From Ascarosepion bandense (taxonomy: Eukaryota > Mollusca > Cephalopoda > Sepiida > Sepiidae): 64,000 nucleotides of DNA. Positions within the stretch are counted from its first letter, which is position 1. Each line of letters starts with the position of its first letter. Shown here in pieces: positions 46,401 through 58,400 of the stretch. The stretch spans positions 219,501 through 283,500 of the forward strand of contig JBBBDQ010001945.1 in NCBI GenBank assembly GCA_037127315.1. The letters are read 5' to 3'. Below the pieces are notes generated by a model. The model was not told the origin of the DNA. It ran no database searches and saw only the letters and a list, made by a program, of their open reading frames with translations. A program made the translations under genes and the position numbers.

Positions 46401-47700
46401 ATGTTACTGCCAATCTCGTATTCATAAAGTCTAGGTACCAAAGAGGAAAGCTCATCAGAAAAATTACCATGAAAATATTTATAGAAAAGGCAAAGGGAAG
46501 TTACATTAGGGCAGGGGTAAGTAATAAGATTATGAGATGTTAATGCCAATCTTGTATTCATAAAGTCTAGGTGCCAAAGAGGAAAGCTCATCAGAAAAAT
46601 TACCATGAAAATATTTATAGAAAAGGCAAAGTGAAACAACATTGGGGCAGTGGGAAAGTGATAAGATTATGAGATGTTACTGCCAATCTGTTATTCATAA
46701 AGTCGAGGTACCAAAGAGGAAAATCACCAGAATAATATGCTACATTAAAGAAGTTGGAAAATGATAAGATTATGAGATGTTAATGCCAATCTTGTATTCA
46801 TAAAGTCTATATACCAAAGAGGAAATCTCTTCACAACAATTACCATGACAATATTTATAGAAAAGGCAAAGGGAAGCTATATTAGAGCAGTAGGAATGTG
46901 ATAAGATTATGAAATGTTACTGCCAATCTCATATTCATAAAGTCTAAGTACCAAAGAGGAAATCTCATCAGAAAAATTACCATGAAAATATTTATAGAAA
47001 AGGCAAAGGGAAGCTACATTAGGGCAGTGGGAAAGTGATAAGATTATGAGATGTTACTGCCAATCTCATATTCATAAAGTCTAGGTACCAAAGAGGAAAG
47101 CTCATCGGAACTATAACCATGAAAATATTTATAGAAAAGGCAAAAGGAAGCTACATTAGGGCAGTGGGAAAGTGATAAGCTTATGAGATGTTAGTGCAAA
47201 ATCTCGTATTCATAAAGTCTAGGTACCAAAGAGGAAAGCTTATCAGAACAATTACCATGACAATATTTATAGAAAAGGCAAAGGTAAGCTCCATTAGGGC
47301 AGTGGGAAAGTGTTAAGATTATGAGATGTTACTGCCAATCTGTTATTCAGAAAGATTAGGTACCAAAGAGGAAAATCACCAGAATAATTACCTTGAAAAT
47401 ATTTATAGAAACGGCAAAGGGAGGCAACATTGGGGCAGTGGGAAAGTGATAAGATTATGTGATGTTAATGCCCATCTTGTATTCATAAAGTCTAGGTACC
47501 AAAGAGGAAGCTTATCAGAACAATTACCATGAAAATATTTGTAGAAAAGGCAAAGTGAAGCAACATTGGGGCAGTGGGAAAGTGATAAGATTATGAGATT
47601 TTAATGCCAATCACGTATTGCCATGAAAATATTTATAAAAGAGGCAAAGGGGAGCTATATTAGAGCAGTAGGAATATGATAAGAATATGAGATGTTACTG
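43410..47700. repeat. 1563-bp higher-order repeat (about 2.7 copies)
   Basis: Blocks at 44200, 45763 and 47326 are 1563 bp apart, and copies 1 and 2 are almost identical. The unit includes truncated monomers such as GTATTGCCATGAAAATATTT, which is why 1563 is not a multiple of 137.5. The third copy diverges after about 47480. Confidence 0.9.
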
Positions 47701-48939
47701 CCAATCTCGTATTCATAAAGTCTAGGTACCAAAGAGGAAGCTTATCAGAACAATTACCATGAAAATATTTGTAGAAAAGGCAAAGTGAAGCAACATTGGG
47801 GCAGTGGGAAGTGATAAGATTATGAGATGTTGCTGCCAATCTCATATTCATAAAGTCTAGGTACCAAAGAGGAAATCTCATCAAACAATTACCATGACAA
47901 TATCTATAGAAAAGGTAAAGGGAAGCTACATTAGGGCAGTGGGAATGTGTTAAGATTATGAGATGTTACTGCCAGTCTCGTATTCATAAAGTCTAGGTGC
48001 CAAAGAGGAAAGATCATCAGAACAATTACCATGAAAATATTTATAGAAAAGGCAAAGGGAAGCTACATTAGGGAAGTGGGAAAGTGATAAGATTATGAGA
48101 TGTAACTGCCAATCTGGTATTCATAAAGTCTAGGTGCCAAAGAGGAAAGATCATCAGAACAATTACCATGAAAACATTTATTGAAAAGTCAAAAGGAAGC
48201 TACATTAAAGCAGTGGGAAAATGATAAGATTATGAGATGTTTATGCCAATCTTGTATTCATAAAGTCTAGATACCAAAGAGGAATGCTCATCGGAACAAT
48301 AACCATGAAAATATTTATTGAAATGGCAAAGGGAAGCTACATTAGGGCAGTGGGAAAGTGATAACATTATGAGATGTTAGTGCCAATCTCATATTCATAA
48401 AATCTAGATACCAAAGAGGAAAGCTCTTCAGAAGAATTACCATGAAAATATTTATAAAAAAGGCAAAGGGAAGCTATATTAGAGCAGTAGGAATATGATA
48501 AGATTATGAAATGTTACTGCCAATCTCGTATTCATAAAGTCTAGGTACCAAAGAGGAAAGCTCATCGGAAGAATTACCATGAAAATATTTATAGAAAAGG
48601 CAAAGGGAAGCTACATTAGGGCAGTGGGAAAGTGATAGGATTATGAGATGTTAGTGCCAATCTCGTATTCATAAAGTCTAGGTACCAAGAGTAAAGCTCA
48701 TCAGAACAATTACCATGAAAATACTTATAGAAAAGGCGAAGGGAAGCTACATTAGGGCAGTGGGAAAGTGATAAGATTATGTGATGTTAAGGCTAATCTC
48801 ATTTTCATAAATTCTAGATACCAAAGAGGAAAGCTCTTCAGAACAATTACCATGAAAATATTTATAGAAAAGGCAAAGGGAAGCTACATTATGGCAGTGG
48901 GAAAGTGATAAGATTATGAGATGTTACTGCCACTCTCGT

Positions 48940-50040
48940 ATTCATAAAGTCTAGGTGCCAAAGAGGAAAGATCATCAGAACAATTACCATGAAAACATTT
49001 ATTGATAAGTCAAAAGGAAGCTACATTAAAGCAGTGGGAAAATGATAAGATTATGAGATGTTTATGCCAATCTTGTATTCATAAAGTCTAGATACCAAAG
49101 AGGAAAGCTCTTCAGAACAATTGCCATGAAAATATTTATAGTAAAGGCAAAGGGAAGCTATATTAGAGCAGTAGGAATATGGTAAGATTATAAGATGTTA
49201 ATACCAGTCTTGTATTCATAAAGTCTAGGTACCAAAGAGGAATGCTCATCGGAACAATAACCATGAAAATATTTATTGAAATGGCAAAGGGAAGCTACAT
49301 TAGGGCAGTGGGAAAGTGATAAGATTATGAGATGTTAGTGCCAATCTCATATTCATAAAATCTAGATACCAAAGAGGAAAGCTCTTCAGAAGAATTACCA
49401 TGAAAATATTTATAAAAAAGGCAAAGGGAAGCTATATTAGAGCAGTAGGAATATGATAAGATTATGAGATGTTACTGCCAATCTCGTATTCATAAAGTCT
49501 AGGTGCCAAAGAGGAAAGATCATCAGAACAATTACCATGAAAACATTTATTGATAAGTCAAAAGGAAGCTACATTAAAGCAGTGGGAAAATGATAAGATT
49601 ATGAGATGTTTATGCCAATCTTGTATTCATAAAGTCTAGATACCAAAGAGGAAAGCTCTTCAGAACAATTGCCATGAAAATATTTATAGTAAAGGCAAAG
49701 GGAAGCTATATTAGAGCAGTAGGAATATGGTAAGATTATAAGATGTTAATACCAGTCTTGTATTCATAAAGTCTAGGTACCAAAGAGGAATGCTCATCGG
49801 AACAATAACCATGAAAATATTTATTGAAATGGCAAAGGGAAGCTACATTAGGGCAGTGGGAAAGTGATAAGATTATGAGATGTTAGTGCCAATCTCATAT
49901 TCATAAAATCTAGATACCAAAGAGGAAAGCTCTTCAGAAGAATTACCATGAAAATATTTATAAAAAAGGCAAAGGGAAGCTATATTAGAGCAGTAGGAAT
50001 ATGATAAGATTATGAGATGTTACTGCCAATCTCGTATTCA
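48940..50040. repeat. 548-bp (4-monomer) duplication in the satellite
   Basis: The variant GAAAACATTTATTGATAAGT is at 48991 and 49539, with the intervening variant monomers repeated in order. Confidence 0.85.
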
Positions 50041-50716
50041 TAAATTCATGGTACCAAAGAGGAAACCTCATCGGAAGAATTACCATGACAATATTTATAG
50101 AAAAGGCAAAGGGAAGCTACATTAGGGCAGTGGGAAAGTGATAAGCTTACGAGATGTTAGTGCCAATTTCGTATTCATAAAGTCAAGGTACCGAAGAGGA
50201 AATCTCATCAGACAATTACCATGACAATATCTATAGAAAAGGCAAAGGGAAGCTACATTAGGGCAGTGGGAAAGTGTTAAGATTATGAGATGTTACTGCC
50301 TATCTGTTATTCAGAAAGTTTAGGTACCAAAGAGGAAAGCTCATCAGAACAATTACCATGAAAATATTTGTAGAAAAGGCGAAAGGAAGCTACATTAGGG
50401 CAGTGGTAATGTGATAAGATCATGTGATGTTACTGCCAATCTGGTATTCATAAAGTCTAGGTACAAAAGTTGAAAACTCATCAGAACAATTACCATTAAA
50501 ATATTTATAGAAAAGGCAAGGGGAAGCTATATTAGGGCAGTGGGAAATTGAGAACGTTATTAGATGTTATTGCCAATCTCATATTTATAGAGTAGAAAAG
50601 TGATGAGATTATGAGATGTTACTGCCAATCTCGTATTGCCATGAAAATATTTATAAAGAGGCAAAGGGGAGCTACATTAAGGTGGTAGGAAAGTGATATT
50701 ATGAGATGTTGCTGGA

Positions 50717-51054
50717 AGTCTGTGCCTTTTTTTGAGAACATACTATAAAAACCATGATTCCCATAAGGTTTTAAATTCTGAACAGGCTGGTATGTAACAA
50801 AAGGACTCGAGGATTTTTTATAGGTATACCATATTTAATTTAATTTGGATTTTTGTTTTTGTGATTTTACTGTTGATAAATTTTAAATCTTTAAGTAACA
50901 TGCTATTACTTCTTAACATATCATTTCATTACCATATTTCCTGTTTACTATATTTTTCTATTTTTATTTATTTACTCTTTAGTTTTTGTTATGACGGCAT
51001 TTTAGTCAATCATTTCAAATTTCTAAAAAGTTTAATACATACAATTTTTTTTGT
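50717..51054. other. AT-rich interval right of the satellite
   Basis: Nothing recognised. Confidence 0.5.
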
Positions 51055-51380
51055 TTGTTTTATAAGCGTTTCACCCCGAGCAAGGCATGTCACTGCCACT
51101 ACTGTGCAGGGGGCTACGTAAAGTGGAGAAAGGCTGATTAAATATAGGAAATGACAGAGGGTGGGTGATAGGCGGGTAAGGATACCGAGAATGAGGGTTG
51201 GGTAGATGAGAGTGTTGTGAGAATAGTTGGGAGTTAGTGTGATAGGAGGTGTCTATTGACCCTGCATTTAAACACCTGGAAATTGTAACTGTCGGGAAAG
51301 CAGAGTTGTGGAAGGGAGTTCCACAGGCGGGAAGCGCGAGAAAAGAAGCTGTTGGAGTAGAATTTACAGTTACATCTTGT
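51055..51380 (-). pseudogene. LINE-A ORF2 C-terminus and 3' end, well preserved
   Basis: Read on the minus strand from about 51380, it has ACAGTAAATTCTACTCCAAC and then RLWNSLPQLCFPDSYNFQ, FKCRVNRHLLSH and a stop near 51240. The 3' region follows with CATGCCTTGCTCGGGGTGAA at about 51090-51070. It is the least decayed C-terminal copy of this family in the window, and it lies on the same strand as the LINE-derived satellite just to its left. Confidence 0.85.
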
Positions 51381-51719
51381 TGGCATAATAATGACTCATC
51401 TCAGAAAATACAGAATTATCTTCCCATTTTTACATAAATAAAGTTACCTCCCTTGTTTTTATTGTTTTTAAAAGAAAAAATTGAATCTATCACGTGTTAA
51501 TCTCCTTTTCCATATAAATAATATATTTTATAACAATATACTTTAATAACAGTTATCTATCAAAGAATTCATTTTATCATTAATAATGCTTTTATAATAT
51601 AGAAGATAATATTGTATGATCAATATAAATGTTACATTCAAGTCAACAAAGATTGTTCTTTAAATTCACATTGCTTACTGATGATCATACAATAATGTCT
51701 CTAAGAACTTGTTTTTTAT
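51381..51719. other. AT-rich interval
   Basis: Contains complementary stretches TATTGTATGATCA (51610) and TGATCATACAATA (51681), a small inverted repeat. No gene. Confidence 0.5.
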
Positions 51720-51910
51720 TGTAATTGGACTTACCCTAAGTAAGGCATCACAAACACTAAGGTACTGTGTATGAAAAAATTATAAAAATAGAAACATTAT
51801 GAAGAAACAAGAACAATAGAAAAATAATCCAAAGGGAAGTAGATAACTGGCAAAGCATGGAGCTAGAAGAGAATTATAGAAGCAAAAGGTGAGGAAAAGC
51901 ATAGAACATC
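51720..51910 (-). pseudogene. probable LINE-A 3' fragment
   Basis: TTACCCTAAGTAAGGCATCA resembles the complement of the family's 3' end, and GCATGGAGCTAGAAGAGAAT resembles the decayed WNSLP codons. Weak similarity. Confidence 0.4.
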
Positions 51911-52004
51911 TGGCCAATTTAACTGTAAATTAATGAAACCTTGTTGCTACACTTAAATTTAATGAAGTCTTGATATTTTATCGAAGTGCTCAGTTGAACA
52001 ATTA

Positions 52005-52160
52005 CTTCTTCTTCTTCTTCTTCTATGTGCCCTGTCCTTTCAGGATGTAGGCGATCATGGCTTTCCATGTCTCCCTATTCCTGGTGGCTCTAAATATGCT
52101 TTCTCCTGTTGCACCATCCAAACCCCTCTCTGCCATCCACTAGATCAAGCCCATAAATAT
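52005..52160 (-). pseudogene. LINE-B ORF C-terminus with short GAA tail
   Basis: The same segment as 25326-25490: (TTC)4, TATGTGCCCTGTCCTTTCAG, GATGTAGGCGATCATGGCTT. On the minus strand it gives AERGLDGATGE-like, NRETWKAMIAYILKGQGT and a stop. A mini-hairpin and the founder unit of the TTC satellite follow immediately, so this is the probable source copy. Confidence 0.75.
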
Positions 52161-52165
52161 TGACC

Positions 52166-52224
52166 ACAAAATGAGGGATCGGTTTATACATTGATTATAA
52201 TATATATTTGATCCCCAACTTTAT
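52166..52224. repeat. ~60-bp mini-hairpin, copy 4
   Basis: ATGAGGGATCGGTTTATA pairs with TATATTTGATCCCCAACTTTA. It sits between two LINE-B 3' ends, as copy 1 does at 25522. Confidence 0.7.
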
Positions 52225-52261
52225 ATCCACAATATAATTTCTTATAAACAGTTGGCATATA

Positions 52262-52400
52262 TCTTCTTCTATGTGCCCTGTCCCTTCAGGACGTAGGCAA
52301 TCATGGCTTTCTACGTGTCCCTATCTCTGGTGGCTTTTAGCATGCCTTCTCCTGTTACACCACACAATCTTCATTCCATCAGTTGGCATATGTCTTCTTC
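52262..52400 (-). repeat. founder-like first unit of the TTC satellite
   Basis: This edge unit keeps CCCTTCAGGACGTAGGCAAT from LINE-B, lost in the later units, but already ends with CACACAATCTTCATTCCATC and CAGTTGGCATATG like the satellite. It is intermediate between the LINE copies and the array consensus. Confidence 0.85.
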
Positions 52401-55400
52401 TTCTTCTTCTTCTTCTATGTGCCCTGTTCCTAGGCTTTCCACATCTCCCTATCGCTGGTGGCTCTTAGCATGCCTTCTCCTGTTACACCACACAATCTTC
52501 ATTCCATCAGTTGGCATATGTCTTCTTCTTCTTCTTCTTCTTCTTCTTCTTCTTCTTCTTCTTCTTCTATGTGCCCTGTTCCTAGGCTTTCCACATCTCC
52601 CTATCGCTGGTGGCTCTTAGCATGCCTTCTCCTGTTACACCACACAATCTTCATTCCATCAGTTGGCATATGTCTTCTTCTTCTTCTTCTTCTTCTTCTT
52701 CTTCTTCTTCTTCTTCTTCTTCTTCTTCTTCTATGTGCCCTGTTCCTAGGCTTTCCACATCTCCCTATCGCTGGTGGCTCTTAGCATGCCTTCTCCTGTT
52801 ACACCACACAATCTTCATTCCATCAGTTGGCATATGTCTTCTTCTTCTTCTTCTTCTTCTTCTTCTTCTTCTTCTTCTTCTTCTTCTATGTGCCCTGTTC
52901 CTAGGCTTTCCACATCTCCCTATCGCTGGTGGCTCTTAGCATGCCTTCTCCTGTTACACCACACAATCTTCATTCCATCAGTTGGCATATGTCTTCTTCT
53001 TCTTCTTCTTCTTCTTCTTCTTCTTCTTCTTCTTCTTCTATGTGCCCTGTTCCTAGGCTTTCCACATCTCCCTATCGCTGGTGGCTCTTAGCATGCCTTC
53101 TCCTGTTACACCACACAATCTTCATTCCATCAGTTGGCATATCTTCTTCTTCTTCTTCTTCTTCTTCTTCTTCTTCTTCCCTTCTATATGCTGTTCCTTG
53201 AGCTTTCCACAATCTTCTATTCGCTGGCCTTCTAGCATGCCTTCTCCTGTTACCACACAATCTTCATTCCATCAGTTGGCATATGTCTTCTTCTTCTTCT
53301 TCTTCTTCTTCTTCTTCTTCTTCTATGTGCCCTGTTCCTGGGCTTTCCCACATCTCCCTATAGCTGGTGGCTCTTGACATGCCTTCTCCTGTTACCACAC
53401 AATCTTCATTCCATCAGTTGCTTGTCTTCTTCTTCTTCTTCTTCTTCTTCTTCTTCTTCTTCTATGCCCTGTTCCTAGGCTTTCCACATCTCCCTATGGC
53501 TGGTGCTCTTAGCATGCCTTCTCCTGTTACACCACACAATCTTCATTCCATCAGTTGGCATATGTCTTCTTCATGTAACCTTCTTCTTCTTCTTCTTCTA
53601 TGTGCCTGTTCCTAGGCTCCACATCTCCCTACTGTGAGTGGCTCTTGGCATGCCTTCTCCCTGTTACACCACACAATCTTCATTCCATCAGTTGGCATAT
53701 GTCTTCTTCTTCTTCTTCTTCTTCTTCTTCTTCTATGTGCCCTGTTCCTAGGCTTTCCACATCTCTCTATGTTGAGGTAGCTCTTTCCATGTGCCTTCTC
53801 CTGTTACACCACACAATCTTCATTCCATCAGTTGGCATGTGTCTTCTTCTTCTTCTTCTTCTTCTTCTTCTTCTTCTTCTATGTGCCCCCTGTTCTGGCT
53901 TTCCCACATCTCCTATCGCTGGTGGCTCTTAGCATGCCTTCTCCTGTTACACCACACAATCTTCATTCCATCAGTTGGCATATGTCTTCTTCTTCTTCTT
54001 CTTCTTCTTCTTCTTCTTCTTCTTCTTCTTCTTCTATGTGCCTGTTCCTAGGCTTTCCACATCTCTATCGCTGGTGGCTCTTAGCATGCCTTCTCCTGTT
54101 ACACCACACAATCTTCATTCCATCAGTTGGCATGCTCTCTTCTTCTTCTTCTTCTTCTTCTTCTTCTTCTTCTTCTTCTTCTTCTATGTGCCCTGTTCCT
54201 AGGCTTTCCACATCTCCCTATCGCTGGTGGCTCTTAGCATGCCTTCTCCTGTTACACCACACAATCTTCATTCCATCAGTTGGCATATGTCTTCTTCTTC
54301 TTCTTCTTCTTCTTCTTCTTCTTCTTCTTCTTCTTCTATGTGCCCTTGTTCCTAGGCTTTCCACATCCTCCCTATCGCTGGTGGCTCTTAGCATGCCTTC
54401 TCCTGTTACACAATCTTCATTTCCATCGGTGGCATATGTCTTCTTCTTCTTCTTCTTCTTCTTCTTCTTCTTCTTCTTCTTCTTCTATGTGCCCTGTTCC
54501 TAGGCTTTCCACATCTCCCCTATCGCTGGTGGCTCTTAGCATGCCTTCTCCTGTTACACCACACAATCTTCATTCCATCAGTTGGCATATGTCTTCTTCT
54601 TCTTCTTCTTCTTCTTCTTCTTCTTCTTCTTCTTCTTCTATGTGCCCTGTTCCTAGGCTTTCCACATCTCCCTATCGCTGGTGGCTCTTAGCATGCCTTC
54701 TCTCTGTTACACCACACAATCTTCATTCCATCAGTTGGCATATGTCTTCTTCTTCTTCTTCTTCTTCTTCTTCTTCTTCTATGTGCCCTGTTCCTAGGCT
54801 TTCCACATCTCCTATCGCTGGTGGCTCTTAGCATGCCTTCTCCTGTTACACCACACAATCTTCATTCCATCAGTTGGCATATGTCTTCTTCTTCTTCTTC
54901 TTCTTCTTCTTCTTCTTCTTCTTCTTCTTCTTCTTCTTCTATGTGCCCTGTTCTAGAGCTTTCCACATCTCCCCTATCGCTGGTGGCTCTTAGCATGCCT
55001 TCTCCTGTTACACCACACAATCTTCATTCCATCAGTTTAGCCTTATGTCTTCTTCTTCTTCTTCTTCTTCTTCTTCTTCTTCTTCTTCTTCTTCTTCTTC
55101 TATGTGCCTGTTCCTAGGCTTTCCCATCTCCCTATCATGGTGGCTCTTAGCATGCCTTCTCCTGTGCCACCACACAATCTTCATTCCATCAGTTGGCATA
55201 TGTCTTCTTCTTCTTCTTCTTCTTCTTCTTCTTCTTCTTCTTCTTCTTCTTCTTCTATATTGCCCTGTTCCTAGGCACCCATCTCCCTATCGCTGGTGGC
55301 TCTTAGCATGCCTTCTCCTGTTACACCACACAATCTTCATTCCATCAGTTGGCATATGTCTTCTTCTTCTTCTTCTTCTTCTTCTTCTTCTTCTTCTTCT

Positions 55401-58400
55401 TCTTCTTCTTCTTCTATGTGCCCTGTTCTAGGCTTTCCACATCTCCCTATCGCTGGTGGCTCTTAGCATGCCTTCTCCTGTTACACCACACCAATCTTCA
55501 TTCCATCAGTTGGCATATGTCTTCTTCTTCTTCTTCTTCTTCTTCTTCTTCTTCTTCTTCTTCTTCTTCTTCTTCTATGTGCCCTGTTCCTAGGCTTTCC
55601 ACATCTCCCTATCGCTGGTAGCTCTTAACTGCCTTCTCCTGTTACACCACACAATCTTCATTCCATCAGTTGGCATATGTGCTTCTTCTTCTTCTTCTTC
55701 TTCTATGTGCCTATTCACTAGGCTTTCACATCTCTATCGCTGGTGGCTCTTAGCATGCCTTCTCCTGTTACACCACACAATCTTCATTCCATCAGTTAGC
55801 ATATGTCTTCTTCTTCTTCTTCTTCTTCTTCTTCTTCTTCTTCTTCTTCTATGTGCCTGTTCCTAGGCTTTCTCCCTCCTATCGCTGGTGGCTCTTAGCA
55901 TGCCTTCTCCTGTTACACCACACAATCTTCATTCCATCTGGTGGCATATGTCTTCTTCTTCTTCTTCTTCTTCTTCTTCTTCTTCTTCTTCTTCTTCTTC
56001 TATGTGCCCTGTTCCTAGGCTTTCCACATCTCCCTATCGCTGGTGGCTCTTAGCATGCCTTCTCCTGTTACCACACAATCTTCATTCCATCAGTTGGCAT
56101 ATCATCTTCTTCTTCTTCTTCTTCTTCTTCTTCTTCTATGTGCCCTGTTCCTAGGCTTTCCACATCTCCCTATCGCTGGTGGCTCTTAGCATGCCTTCTC
56201 CTGTTACACCACACAATCTTCATTCCATCAGTTGGCATATGTCTTCTTCTTCTTCTTCTTCTTCTTCTTCTTCTTCTTCTTCTATGTGCCCTGTTCCTAG
56301 GCTTTCCACATCTCCCTATCGCTGGTGGCTCTTAGCATGCCTTCTCCTGTTACACCACACAATCTTCATTCCATCAGTTGGCATATGTCTTCTTCTTCTT
56401 CTTCTTCTTCTTCTTCTTCTATGTGCCCTGTTCCTAGGCTTTCCACATCTCCCTATCGCTGGTGGCTCTTCGCATGCCTTCTCCTGTTACACCACACAAT
56501 CTTCATTCCATCAGTTGGCATATGTCTTCTTCTTCTTCTTCTTCTTCTTCTTCTTCTTCTTCTTCTATGTGCACTGTTCCTAGGCTTTCCACATCTCCCT
56601 ATCGCTGGTGGCTCTTAGCATGCCTTCTCCTGTTACACCACACAATCTTCATTCCATCAGTTGGCATATGTCTTCTTCTTCTTCTTCTTCTTCTTCTTCT
56701 TCTTCTTCTTCTTCTATGTGCCCTGTTCCTAGGCTTTCCACTCTCCCCTGTCGCTGGTGGCTCTTAGCATGCCTTCTCCTGTTACCACACAATCTTCATT
56801 CCATCAGTTGGCATATGTCTTCTTCTTCTTCTTCTTCTTCTTCTTCTTCTTCTTCTTCTTCTTCTTCTATGTGCCCTGTTCCTAGGCTTTCCACATCTCC
56901 CTATCGCTGGTGGCTCTTAGCATGCCTTCTCCTGTTACACAAAATCTTCATTCCATCAGTTGGCATATGTCTTCTTCTTCTTCTTCTTCTTCTTCTTCTT
57001 CTTCTTCTTCTTCTTCTTCTATGTGCCCTGTTCCTAGGCTTTCCACATCTCCCTATCGCTGGTGGCTCTTAGCATGCCTTCTCCTGTTACACCACACAAT
57101 CTTCATTCCATCAGTTGGCATATGTCTTCTTCTTCTTCTTCTTCTTCTTCTTCTTCTTCTTCTTCTATGTGCCCTGTTCCTAGGCTTTCCACATCTCCCT
57201 ATCGCTGGTGGCTCTTAGCATGCCTTCTCCTGTTACACCACACAATCTTCATTCCATCAGTTGGCATGTCTTCTTCTTCTTCTTCTTCTTCTTCTTCTTC
57301 TTCTTCTTCTTCTTCTTCTTCTGTAGCCTTTCATTCCTAGGCTTTCCACATCTTCCTATCGCTGGTGGCTCTTAGCATCTGCCTTCTCCTGTTACACCAC
57401 ACAATCTTCATTCCATCAGTTGGCATATGTCTTCTTCTTCTTCTTCTTCTTCTTCTTCTTCTTCTATGTGCCCTGTTCCTAGGCTTTTCCCACATCTCCC
57501 TATCGCTGGTGGCTCTTAGCATGCCTTCTCTGTTTACACCACACAATCTTCATTCCATCAGTTGGCATATGTCTTCTTCTTCTTCTTCTTCTTCTTCTTC
57601 TTCTTCTTCTTCTTCTTCTTCTTCTTCCTATGTGCCCTGTTCCTGGGCTCCACATCTCCCTATCGCTGGTGGCTCTTAGCATGCCTTCTCCTGTTACCAC
57701 ACACAATCTTCATTCCATCAGTTGGCATATGTCTTCTTCTTCTTCTTCTTCTTCTTCTTCTTCTTCTTCTTCTTCTTCTTCTATGTGCCCTGTTCCTAGG
57801 CTTTCCACATCTCCCTATATTGGTGGCTCTTAGCATGCCTTCTCCTGTTACACCACACAATCTTCATTCCATCAGTTGGCATATGTCTTCTTCTTCTTCT
57901 TCTTCTTCTATGTGCCCTGTTCCTGAAGCACCATCTCCCTATCGCTGGTGAAAGTAGCAATACCGCCTTCTCCTGTTACACCACCTAAATCTTCATTCCA
58001 TCAGTTGGCATATGTCTTCTTCTTCTTCTTCTTCTTCTTCTTCTTCTTCTTCTTCTTCTTCTTCTGTGTGCCCTGTTCCCTAGGCTTTCCACATCTCCCT
58101 ATCGCTGGTGGCTCTTTCAGCATGCCTTCTCTGTTACCACACAATCTTTCATTCCATCAGTTGGCATATGTCTTCTTCTTCTTCTTCTTCTTCTTCTTCT
58201 TCTTCTTCTATGTGCCCCTGTTCCCTGGGCTTTCCACATCTCCCTATCGCTGGTGGCTCTTAGCATGCCTTCTCCTGTTACACCACACAATCTTCATTCC
58301 ATCAGTTGGCATATGTCTTCTTCTTCTTCTTCTTCTTCTTCTTCTTCTTCTTCTTCTTCTTCTTCTTCTATGTGCCCTGTTCCTAGGCTTTCCACATCTC

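Larger units (their letters stand above)
39449..50716 (-). repeat. 137/138-bp satellite derived from LINE-A reverse transcriptase (~82 copies)
   Basis: Head-to-tail monomers of 137-138 bp with the plus-strand motif TACTGCCAATCTCGTATTCA, TAAAGTCTAGGTACCAAAG, AGGAAAGCTCATCAGAACAA and CATGAAAATATTTATAGAAA. Read on the minus strand each monomer gives NVASLCLFYKYFHGNCSDEL followed by SSLVPRLYEYEIGSNIS. This is the LINE-A reverse transcriptase C-terminal segment seen at 31348-31440 (NVASLCLFYKYFHSLCPDKF, SSLMPPLFEF). The 138-bp form equals 46 codons, so the frame can run from one monomer to the next. Duplications are nested at several scales (275, 548, 958 and 1563 bp). The open frames found here are therefore relics, not genes. 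Confidence 0.95.

Noticed and set aside
39707..47884. Repeated 61-92 residue open frames on both strands of the 137-bp array
   Set aside because: Minus-strand frames are reverse-transcriptase relics repeated with the satellite; plus-strand frames are their shadows. No start context, splice structure or unique sequence supports a gene.
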